Below are positions 17,601-23,455 of a stretch of DNA of 23,986 nucleotides, piece after piece. Positions within the stretch are counted from its first letter, which is position 1; each line of letters opens with the position of its first letter. Where the stretch lies: IMG/VR virus record IMGVR_UViG_3300046804_001017, positions 1 through 23,986 of that record. One strand, 5' to 3'. The notes under the pieces were generated by a model that worked only from the letters and a program-made list of their open reading frames with translations, was not told the DNA's origin and did no database searches. The stretch is from a virus. The position numbers and the translations under genes were made by a program.

Positions 17601-18923
17601 GGAGGAGGGTCTGGAGGAGTTGCTGTATTGCTTAATCCAGAAACAAATAATGGATACTACTTTGAAATAGTTGCACTTACAGAAGACAATATTAATTCTT
17701 ATCTTAAATTAAATACTAGAGGTGAAGCAGAAATATCAATCAATAATATTGTATTCTATAAAATTAAAAAAGAGTCCTCTTCTAATAATGCTATTCCAGT
17801 AAAACTTTGGGGAGGCCTTTCAAAAATTCTTGTTGATGATGGAAGATTTACAGGTCAATATAGAGTTAGTGGGGAAGAGAATCCAACAGTATATGATTTA
17901 TCTGTAGAGTATCAAGATATTGGAAAAATTAGAAGATTTTATTTATACATAAACAATAAACTTATAAAGATAGTTGATGATACAGATCCACTTCCAATTT
18001 ACAATAATATGGCCTTATTTACTCGTGGTTCATCAAGAGTTATGTTTGAAAACATATATGCATTATCAGAAAATTATTCACAAAATAGTGTATTTACAGT
18101 TGGTCAAACTCTTTCAAACGCTTTTGGTGATAGCCAAATTGATGCCAACGAATCATTTAGAAAATATGCAATGAGCGGAATGGTTCAGTCAACCTATCTT
18201 TCTGGAGTTAGTGCACAAGAACCACCTAAGTATAATATGTACTTTGAAGAGTTTGGAACAATTATGCGTGAGGCAGCATACTTTGATGTTAAATATGATC
18301 GTGCATACCCTGCTCTTTATGCACAACTATCCCCTACATTTAATAGAATTAAAGGCTATACAACTTCTGGATTTCAGGCAGATTCTTACGGTGCTGAGTT
18401 TTTAATCTTTAACTCAACTGATTCATGGCTAAATCTTGATGAGACTAGTGGTAACTTCTTAAGAATTCAGGGTATAACATTTACTCAAGATACAACTCAT
18501 GAACTAACTGTAGATGAATATTTCCAGAAGCGAGGAAACCTATCAGACCCAGAGTTTAAGGGTAGTGCAATAGCGTACTCACCACTAGTAGAAAAGTCTA
18601 AATATGATGAAATTAGACAAAGTAGAATGGTTTATGGCAAGAATGAATTTGCTATAGATAGTATTTATATTCAAACCCAAGATGATGCTGAAGCACTAAT
18701 GGGTTGGATTATTAATAAAGTTATGCATCCTAAAAAGTCAATTGGAGTTAATATGTTCTCTATTCCAACACTTCAACTAGGAGATATTGTAACTGTTAAT
18801 TATAAAGATAGTGCTGGTTTAGATCTTGTTACCCCTTCAACTTCAAGGTTTGTAGTATATAATATAGAGTATACAAGAAATAATAGTGGTCCAAGTATGA
18901 CAGTATATTTGAGTGAGGTTTAA
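14613..18923 (+). CDS. Large tail-hub / minor tail protein
   Basis: A 1436-residue protein with a TTG start one base after the previous stop; GGAAGAGG (14599-14606) lies 6 nt before it. The N-terminal part includes MIYSLEDCIKPFRPRSGINK (about residues 100-119). Residues about 526-601 (TSLSYAVTLLLDYIGVSNYT, AQVLNQLAIATQTAMFFDEY) look like the helical/strand core of a gp27-type baseplate hub. Residues about 1013-1155 are a likely concanavalin/LamG-like beta-sandwich (RRFYLYINNKLIKIVDD), a fold often used to bind sugars. The C-terminus (LQLGDIVTVNYKD, then FVVYNIEYTRNN) resembles the closing strands of tail-hub proteins. It probably forms the tip through which the tape measure and DNA exit, and may touch the cell surface. 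No hydrolase motif is recognised. Domain calls are by eye. Confidence 0.65.
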   Translation: MFVNEALKTHLETSSTIQLESLVLAEWNMNMPDNIFKLGNYRYRPTTAGSVYYNLPNTFDILDTGNFYTGATDADIIVDGGFDNEDIPQSFTSTNQKMKMIYSLEDCIKPFRPRSGINKPLYFNNKYLPNSGANMAERPRYYMPSRYDQFKYWTSYRTESSVERGIAKNKSNSLFYIDDAVPFVVYKEKVPANRLVIKMQTNVGDVDLGPFKNGSVSFNDPFFGTANKTTPTRWKIQYLNENNWVDAYVFTENDTRSDGSAIIGSDGYVELEYGLIIPEEYASSFIFAERYASATLLPDTSLEGYAYLVVENENDRGTFYIWIDGEYETFTPEYGWTLGSESITNNSGFVTDLTSPDSFLDTVAGGTSYREFQYIRGIRLVVDTMNKFDSTFDLIEMSPRLIVDISDKVIDFKITKTLSDIGVTSLPVGQLLASNGSLTIFDDDQAFNEENTTSIISGYLTKNIKFNFYETILDVDGYDYFVPIKTLYSEGFPQADITAGTISINLRDFFFFLESMPAPRLLTTQTSLSYAVTLLLDYIGVSNYTFKRVTNESDPIIPFFFVAPDQNVAQVLNQLAIATQTAMFFDEYNNFVVMSKDYMMPTSTQRSTDFIISGSNNQTDTGVIENSSSGNLPNIISIASQDNKIYNDGKINYTARYIQRSYGVIRDAHKLDRDKTWVYKPSLLWESAGTENLKTINEVAAKQSAYSLSAIPINSDVPNTPPVVIQNVMTNNVIDLGEGVYWLTRYQGYFYSNGEVIRFDAAQFNITGTGNVWISSNQEYQKYFASLPFNGKIYPTGLVRIYAVPYYETVDGITRMQNGAVVEHGRAQFGTQITSHTAGIDPYWSNNDYVRGCDMQTQYLFTTQLDSDVTLPATTVGAAGVNNTTAKQTTRNGVIKNFMATNYLTETAVNNLRSTESGTIQSSALVMNGPSFKTTETPLNFVSYVYKNLNNAYKHFGTRMRIVGKIENSTTRTQTPIGSTTYFQAPGTQPNQNVNIGGGSGGVAVLLNPETNNGYYFEIVALTEDNINSYLKLNTRGEAEISINNIVFYKIKKESSSNNAIPVKLWGGLSKILVDDGRFTGQYRVSGEENPTVYDLSVEYQDIGKIRRFYLYINNKLIKIVDDTDPLPIYNNMALFTRGSSRVMFENIYALSENYSQNSVFTVGQTLSNAFGDSQIDANESFRKYAMSGMVQSTYLSGVSAQEPPKYNMYFEEFGTIMREAAYFDVKYDRAYPALYAQLSPTFNRIKGYTTSGFQADSYGAEFLIFNSTDSWLNLDETSGNFLRIQGITFTQDTTHELTVDEYFQKRGNLSDPEFKGSAIAYSPLVEKSKYDEIRQSRMVYGKNEFAIDSIYIQTQDDAEALMGWIINKVMHPKKSIGVNMFSIPTLQLGDIVTVNYKDSAGLDLVTPSTSRFVVYNIEYTRNNSGPSMTVYLSEV

Positions 18924-18926
18924 TAA

Positions 18927-19859
18927 ATGCCAATAGCAGATATAGATCCATCAGACGCAAAACTTATATCTCAAGCAAGAGCAGCGGCTGCAGCAAAATC
19001 ATCAACGCAAAGTAGTGGAACTCCATTTGGTCAAGCAGGCTCTGCTTCAGATCAAGCAGCAATTAAACAAGCAGAAGCACTAAAAGCAAAACTAGAAGCA
19101 AATCTTGCAGAAGCATTGAAAACTCAAGTTGCAACTGCAGCAGCACAGGGTGCTACTGGAGATTACTCTAATATGAGTTCTATCATGAAAAATCCTGAAG
19201 CATATCAGGCTTTTAAGGATGCTCGTTTAGAAAGAGTTAAAGAAACAAGAATTGCTAATACACCAATTAAGCAATCAACCATAACACAAAATGTTCCATC
19301 AAGTACTGGAAGTAGTACATATGGTGGAGGAGGTCCAGCCCCAACACCAACAATAAGTCCAACCCCAACACCAGCAACTCCATCAACTATAACTCCAATA
19401 GTACAAGCCCCACCAGCACCACCAGTAAAAACAGCACCAATAGATACAGTTTTATTTAATGATGATGAAGTTCCAATTGAGGTTATGAGTGACCTTATAT
19501 TTGAGGATATTGGTGGACATGAATTAATTAATATTGCTCGTAATGATATTATTAATGGTCAAGACATATCATATCAACCAATCAAAAATTTAACATCTTT
19601 ACAACAACAATATAATCCCAATAACATTTTAAGCGTACAGTCTACATCAGATAAATATTTTTCTAATTTTGCTATTAAACTAGAAAATAAAACGCCTAAT
19701 GTTGGAAATGGTCCTTTTGGATCAAATGTTTATATTGACCCACTGACTGGAAATATGGTTATTGATGCTATAAATCTTGAGACTGATGAGCAAATAGAGG
19801 TAGAAATTACCCTAAGTGGTACAATATATGAGGCAGATTTAACTGGGAGCGAATCATGA
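18927..19859 (+). CDS. Minor tail protein with Pro/Ala-rich linker
   Basis: A 310-residue protein. Residues 1-130 are Ala/Lys/Gln rich and helical (QAEALKAKLEANLAEALKTQ), with the motif GTPFGQAGS at residues 31-39, also found twice in the tape measure. Residues about 132-175 are a Thr/Pro linker (PAPTPTISPTPTPATPST). Residues about 180-310 form a compact domain beginning VPIEVMSDLIFEDIGGHELI and containing NIARNDIINGQDISYQPIKN, a pattern I associate with minor tail proteins of actinophages. The gene is 3 nt after the hub gene and overlaps the next by 4 nt (ATGA), so it belongs to the same tail-tip operon. The precise role is unknown. Confidence 0.6.
   Translation: MPIADIDPSDAKLISQARAAAAAKSSTQSSGTPFGQAGSASDQAAIKQAEALKAKLEANLAEALKTQVATAAAQGATGDYSNMSSIMKNPEAYQAFKDARLERVKETRIANTPIKQSTITQNVPSSTGSSTYGGGGPAPTPTISPTPTPATPSTITPIVQAPPAPPVKTAPIDTVLFNDDEVPIEVMSDLIFEDIGGHELINIARNDIINGQDISYQPIKNLTSLQQQYNPNNILSVQSTSDKYFSNFAIKLENKTPNVGNGPFGSNVYIDPLTGNMVIDAINLETDEQIEVEITLSGTIYEADLTGSES
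19017..19043 (+). repeat. Third copy of the GTPFGQAGS-coding motif
   Basis: This stretch encodes the same nine residues as the two units in the tape measure at 13461 and 13509, with several synonymous differences. Conservation at protein level despite DNA drift suggests selection on the peptide. Confidence 0.6.
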
Positions 19860-21001
19860 TTACTAATACTGGAAAGTCTATTATTGGCAAATACCTGCTT
19901 GGGCAGGCACCAGCATATGCCTCTTATCTTGCAATTGGTTGTGGTCCTACACCACTTGCTACTGGAGATACTCCAGGAGATTTTTCTACAAAACAAAATT
20001 TAGACTTTGAAATGTTTCGTATTCCTATTTCTTCCAGGGGATTTGTAAATGAATCAGGCGTATCAAAGATAGTACTAACAGCAGAACTACCAACAGAAGA
20101 AAGATATGAGATTACAGAGGTTGGTATTTATTCAGCAGGATCAAACCCATCTGCTGGTGCATATGATAGTAAAACTGTATTTGCATTTACAACTGGAGAA
20201 AACTGGCAGCATCACACAGCAGTAGCAGCAACAGCAATTGATACAGTATCTGCTCCACTTGATGACCCTGAAGATAATAATATTATTGCTATTGCAGATC
20301 CAGTATTTCAAACAAACGCAGATAATGCTATTTTTTATAAACCATCTCGTGCAGACAGATATGAGAGATGTAGGTTTTTAAATAATACAATTTTGATACA
20401 AGGTGACGATGCAGATATAACAATTAGCGAAGATAGCGGTCCAACGTTAGATCATTTTGTTATAGAGGCTGGATCAAATCATATTCATCTAACTGGAGCA
20501 AATGTTGATTTTACAAGAAACTCTCCAATTGATGAATTAAGACTAGCATTTTCTTTAATAAGTAAAGATGGAGATTCGGTATCTGTTCCAGATACAGTTA
20601 GAATACTTGTTGATTTTTCTTCTACAGATGCAGGAAGTGGAGAATTTGCAAGGTTTGAAGCAGAATTAATTAATGGTGTTGGCACAGGACAATATGACTT
20701 TACAACCAATAGATACTTTGTAATATCAAAACAACTTCAAGAACTTTATACAACTGCAAACTTTACTTGGAATGCAGTTACTGTAGTAAAAATTTATGCT
20801 TGCGTTATTGATGCTGGAGTGCCTTCCGAAGACTACTATATTGGTCTTGACGCTATTAGACTTGAGAATATTGCAACAGTTAGCCCTATTTATGGTTTAA
20901 CAGGATATTCAATTATTCAAAATACAGATGCTGAAACAGTGGTTAAGTCTCCAAATACTAGTAATTATGTAGAGTTTAGATTTTCTATAGGTGTTACATA
21001 A
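19856..21001 (+). CDS. Minor tail protein, probable baseplate/receptor-binding component
   Basis: A 381-residue protein starting within the ATGA overlap with the previous gene. The first about 130 residues (NTGKSIIGKYLLGQAPAYAS, YLAIGCG, EERYEITEVGIYSAG) look like an attachment domain common to tail-tip proteins, with strands ending in GIYS. The rest, from about FYKPSRADRYERCRFLNNTI to the end, is strand-rich and resembles a jelly-roll or carbohydrate-binding-like module (DELRLAFSLISKDGD, YYIGLDAIRLENI). Together this fits a baseplate or receptor-binding protein, but no motif proves ligand binding. The stop overlaps the next start by one base. Confidence 0.55.
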   Translation: MITNTGKSIIGKYLLGQAPAYASYLAIGCGPTPLATGDTPGDFSTKQNLDFEMFRIPISSRGFVNESGVSKIVLTAELPTEERYEITEVGIYSAGSNPSAGAYDSKTVFAFTTGENWQHHTAVAATAIDTVSAPLDDPEDNNIIAIADPVFQTNADNAIFYKPSRADRYERCRFLNNTILIQGDDADITISEDSGPTLDHFVIEAGSNHIHLTGANVDFTRNSPIDELRLAFSLISKDGDSVSVPDTVRILVDFSSTDAGSGEFARFEAELINGVGTGQYDFTTNRYFVISKQLQELYTTANFTWNAVTVVKIYACVIDAGVPSEDYYIGLDAIRLENIATVSPIYGLTGYSIIQNTDAETVVKSPNTSNYVEFRFSIGVT

Positions 21002-21762
21002 TGACTGTTGATCCAGGTATTAAAAAAGCAAAAATTGGCATAGAGGAACTTCCTCCAATTAGTAGCGAAACACAGGGATATAGTATAAGATATAGGGTAA
21101 TATCTGAAGATAAAAACCGTGTATCACATTGGTCTCCACTATACCTTGTAAAACCAGAATACACATATGTTCCTGGATCAATTAAGTTTTCTTCATCAAA
21201 TCAGGTAGCAAACATAACCTGGGATTCTGTAACTGTTTTAAAAGATACAGCAACTATACAAGAAATTAATAATAAAGTATTGGCATCTAATATTGCAACG
21301 CTAACAACAGTTGGCGCACACTATATGAAGGTTGGCGACTGGGTTACTGTTTCTGGAGTAGATGCTACATTTAACGGTACATATGAAATAACAGCAGTAA
21401 CTGCAAATACTTTTAGTTACTATAAAAATAATGGAAATATTGCATCAAGTGCCGTAACTCCACTAGGAACATATAAAAGAAATTCTATAATTCAAAAAGC
21501 ACATGAGTATGATATTTGGCTTCGTTGGGATAGAAATGATGGTGGAGATTGGGTTTATAAACAAAGAATAGATGGGACTAATATTTCTTTTCCTCATCAA
21601 TCAATTTATACTATTAATGATGTTGTTCAATCACAAGCACCAAATAGACTTAGTATTGAGGTATTTCTAAAAGGATATCCAATAACAAGAGCAGATGGAG
21701 TTCCTTTAGCAACAGGTACACCATTTTTAAAAGTTTATAGGTTGCTAAATGAGACCATCTAG
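21001..21762 (+). CDS. Fibronectin-III-like minor tail protein with inserted beta domain
   Basis: A 253-residue protein coupled to its upstream gene (TAATG). Residues about 22-75 (GYSIRYRVISEDKNRVSHWS, then VANITWDSV) and about 165-200 (HEYDIWLRWDRNDGGDWVY) read as strands of one FN3-like sandwich. Between them, residues about 95-150 (LTTVGAHYMKVGDWVTVSG, then FNGTYEITAVTANTFSYY) are a separate small beta module seen in other phage tail proteins. A tail-tip or fibre decoration role is likely. The stop (21760-21762) lies next to a new extended -10 promoter, so the operon from 6816 may end near here, although no terminator hairpin is visible. Confidence 0.55.
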   Translation: MTVDPGIKKAKIGIEELPPISSETQGYSIRYRVISEDKNRVSHWSPLYLVKPEYTYVPGSIKFSSSNQVANITWDSVTVLKDTATIQEINNKVLASNIATLTTVGAHYMKVGDWVTVSGVDATFNGTYEITAVTANTFSYYKNNGNIASSAVTPLGTYKRNSIIQKAHEYDIWLRWDRNDGGDWVYKQRIDGTNISFPHQSIYTINDVVQSQAPNRLSIEVFLKGYPITRADGVPLATGTPFLKVYRLLNETI

Positions 21763-21771
21763 TGATATAAT
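21742..21771 (+). promoter_or_regulatory. Extended -10 promoter for a leaderless transcript
   Basis: TGATATAAT (-10 TATAAT at 21766-21771) begins one base after the preceding stop. A TTGCTA at 21742-21747 (18-bp spacer) is a weak -35. Eight bases separate the -10 from ATG 21780, so transcription should begin at or just before the A of the start codon. No Shine-Dalgarno is present. Confidence 0.7.
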
Positions 21772-21779
21772 GGATATAT

Positions 21780-22223
21780 ATGGCTAAAGTACCGCTTCCA
21801 GAACGAGGTCAACCGTTAGACGTTACATACGTTTACCAGTTGGCTAATGCTGTTAATGACCTGTCAACACAGGTTTCATCTGCAACCTATAATTATACAA
21901 CTGTAGATACCATAAGTGCAGGAAAGCAAAGCATTAAAACCTCCGAGGCTCGTATGATCGGCGGGTATGTAGAGGTAGCAAATAACAGTACAGTAACAGC
22001 ATCATCTGAAAAAACATTTTCTTATGATTTTCCAAGCGATTTTAAGTATCAACCAATAGTAACTGCAACTGCAGTAAACATAGGAAACACTCCTGCTGGA
22101 CAAAATGTAACTGTTATATTAAAGACAGTCACTACATCAAGAGTAGAGGGCATTGTTAGATTTGGTGCATCTGGAGATTTATCTCTTGCAGTAAATTTAA
22201 TTATTATTGGTATTCCAAACTAA
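21780..22223 (+). CDS. Small tail-tip / fibre protein
   Basis: A 147-residue protein, probably translated from a leaderless message. The N-terminal about 40 residues (PLPERGQPLDVTYVYQLANA) look like a short attachment helix. From about residue 55 it is a beta-sandwich: MIGGYVEVANNSTVTASSEK, FKYQPIVTATAVN, SRVEGIVRFG and a C-terminal LAVNLIIIGIPN. This end resembles lectin-like tips of fibre proteins in environmental phages, where it may contact the host surface. It closes the structural block; the next genes are regulatory/replicative. Function is inferred from fold impression and position. Confidence 0.5.
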   Translation: MAKVPLPERGQPLDVTYVYQLANAVNDLSTQVSSATYNYTTVDTISAGKQSIKTSEARMIGGYVEVANNSTVTASSEKTFSYDFPSDFKYQPIVTATAVNIGNTPAGQNVTVILKTVTTSRVEGIVRFGASGDLSLAVNLIIIGIPN

Positions 22224-22235
22224 ACAAGGTGGGTT

Positions 22236-22427
22236 ATGATTATTTGCAAAAAATGCAAAGGTCGTATGTTTGTTGATAGACAATACAATACAACTGAGCA
22301 TATGGAAACTTTTTGTATACTATGTGGTTCACGTATTTTTTTTCACCCACCTTCAGAAAGTGAGCAAGGTAGATGGATACTGCAAAAGGAAAAATCCAGA
22401 GCCAGCAATACAATAACGAGCCTGTAA
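22236..22427 (+). CDS. Small zinc-ribbon protein
   Basis: A 63-residue protein with paired CKKC (Cys4, Cys7) and CILC (Cys27, Cys30), spaced CX2C-X19-CX2C, a clear four-cysteine zinc ribbon. After residue about 35 it is polar and without evident structure. AAGGTGG precedes the ATG. Its last 55 bp overlap the start of the HTH gene in another frame, suggesting co-translation. Such small ribbons in phages often bind nucleic acid or polymerase, but nothing here identifies the partner. Confidence 0.65.
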   Translation: MIICKKCKGRMFVDRQYNTTEHMETFCILCGSRIFFHPPSESEQGRWILQKEKSRASNTITSL

Positions 22428-22915
22428 TAAAAGGAAACCAAAAGGTTTGGTTTTTAAACGGGGATCTTGTAAGGTTATATCATAGTTCACGCTCTACTGG
22501 AATGGTAACTGTTTATAATATTAATAAAGATAGAATTGAAACATGTCTTCGTTCTGACTTTAGAAAAAATAGACAAAGGGCATACACTATAGCAGAAACT
22601 GCAATACTTGTCAATAGGCATCGCAAGTATATGCCAAGTTTAATTAAACGAGGAGTCATACCTCCTCCAGTTGGTTCAAGCATTGGTGGTAAAACTGGTT
22701 TTCAAATTAGGGCTTACTATTCAGAAGATCATGTAAGAGAAATTCGTGCTATACTTGCAAGTATACATATTGGACAACCAAGAAAAGACAAATTAATAAC
22801 AAATAATATGACTCCTACAAGTCAAGAGTTGACACGGCGAATGGGAGACGGTATACTTACATATACGAAAACAGAAGATGGACGATTTATCCCAGTATGG
22901 GGTGAGTCTATATAA
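22373..22915 (+). CDS. HTH (MerR-like) DNA-binding protein
   Basis: A 180-residue protein. Residues about 28-66 (NGDLVRLYHSSRSTGMVTVY and on) form a small conserved-looking N-terminal region. Residues about 70-99 (YTIAETAILVNRHRKYMPSL, then IKRGVIPPP) are a winged HTH of the MerR/excisionase kind. They are followed by AYYSEDHVREIRAIL and HIGQPRKDK, an Arg/Lys segment that could grip the minor groove. No in-frame ATG, GTG or TTG lies between 22373 and the Met at residue 44, and a start there would remove most of the conserved region, so the overlapping ATG 22373 is kept; AAGGT just upstream is a weak ribosome site. Location at the junction of late and replication genes suggests a transcription regulator. 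Its target is unknown. Confidence 0.65.
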   Translation: MDTAKGKIQSQQYNNEPVIKGNQKVWFLNGDLVRLYHSSRSTGMVTVYNINKDRIETCLRSDFRKNRQRAYTIAETAILVNRHRKYMPSLIKRGVIPPPVGSSIGGKTGFQIRAYYSEDHVREIRAILASIHIGQPRKDKLITNNMTPTSQELTRRMGDGILTYTKTEDGRFIPVWGESI

Positions 22916-22934
22916 TTTAGAAATGGGTGGGTTA

Positions 22935-23144
22935 ATGGAAAACGATTCAACAAAAGTAAATGTAACACTTGGATATACATTAAATCTAGGTAATTTTCAG
23001 TCACTAAGGCTTGATTTAGGTGTTATTGATAGCAAGCGTGATGGCGAAAGCACAGAGCAGGCATTTGAACGTGTCTATAAATTTGTGGAAGATAAACTTA
23101 CAGAGAAGATTAAAGAAGCACAAGAAGAAGCATCTGAGGGTTAA
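22935..23144 (+). CDS. Small conserved-looking protein of unknown function
   Basis: A 69-residue protein starting MENDSTKVNVTLGYTLNLGN. The frame is open upstream to an ATG at 22878, but that start overlaps the HTH gene. ATG 22935, preceded by GGGTGGG, is preferred. The first half is strands (KVNVTLGYTLNLGNFQSLRL, then DLGVIDS), and the second is an amphipathic acidic/basic helix (FERVYKFVEDKLTEKIKEAQ). I do not recognise a family. It ends 2 nt before the next gene, and proteins of this look sit near replication genes in other phages, so a replication-associated role is a guess. Confidence 0.6.
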   Translation: MENDSTKVNVTLGYTLNLGNFQSLRLDLGVIDSKRDGESTEQAFERVYKFVEDKLTEKIKEAQEEASEG

Positions 23145-23146
23145 TC

Positions 23147-23455
23147 ATGGCTGATCGCAAAGACCGTATGGCTTTGCTCAGTAGGTATAGCAAACTGCAT
23201 ACTGTAAAGTATGAGCAAAAACCATCTATTAACTTAAATGTTGAACAGTGGGCTGCAGATGCCTTAGTAGAGTCTTATGGAATTGTTCAATGCTATGAAC
23301 TTCTTGAATATTATTTCAGCATTGCACAAGAACCATCATGGAACTATTTTGCGTATAATGCAGAAAAAATTCTTAATAGTAAGAAAGAATATATTTTAGA
23401 TTTAGAAGAACGCAGAGAGCGCAGAGAATTAGCAAGGAAGTGGCTTAGTGAATAA
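23147..23455 (+). CDS. Small protein encoded next to DnaB helicase (possible loader/partner)
   Basis: A 102-residue, mostly helical protein. Residues about 28-75 (NLNVEQWAADALVESYGIVQ, then CYELLEYYFSIAQEPSWNYF) look like a compact helical domain, ending in a charged helix (LEERRERRELARKWLSE). The DnaB-like gene starts at its last codons (GTG at 23448, overlap 8 nt), which implies tight co-translation and probably a physical partnership. Phage helicase loaders and replisome organisers often sit here, but I see no ATPase motif and no recognised loader signature. Treat the function as a hypothesis. Confidence 0.6.
   Translation: MADRKDRMALLSRYSKLHTVKYEQKPSINLNVEQWAADALVESYGIVQCYELLEYYFSIAQEPSWNYFAYNAEKILNSKKEYILDLEERRERRELARKWLSE

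Noticed and set aside
7218-18923. Peptidoglycan hydrolase (NlpC/P60, lysozyme or M23) domain in the tape measure or hub protein.
   Set aside because: No catalytic Cys-His, Glu or HxH-type motif in a recognisable domain was found by reading.
22878-22934. Longer start (ATG 22878) for the small gene ending at 23144.
   Set aside because: It would overlap the HTH gene by 38 bp and add 19 residues without pattern; ATG 22935 has GGGTGGG just upstream.
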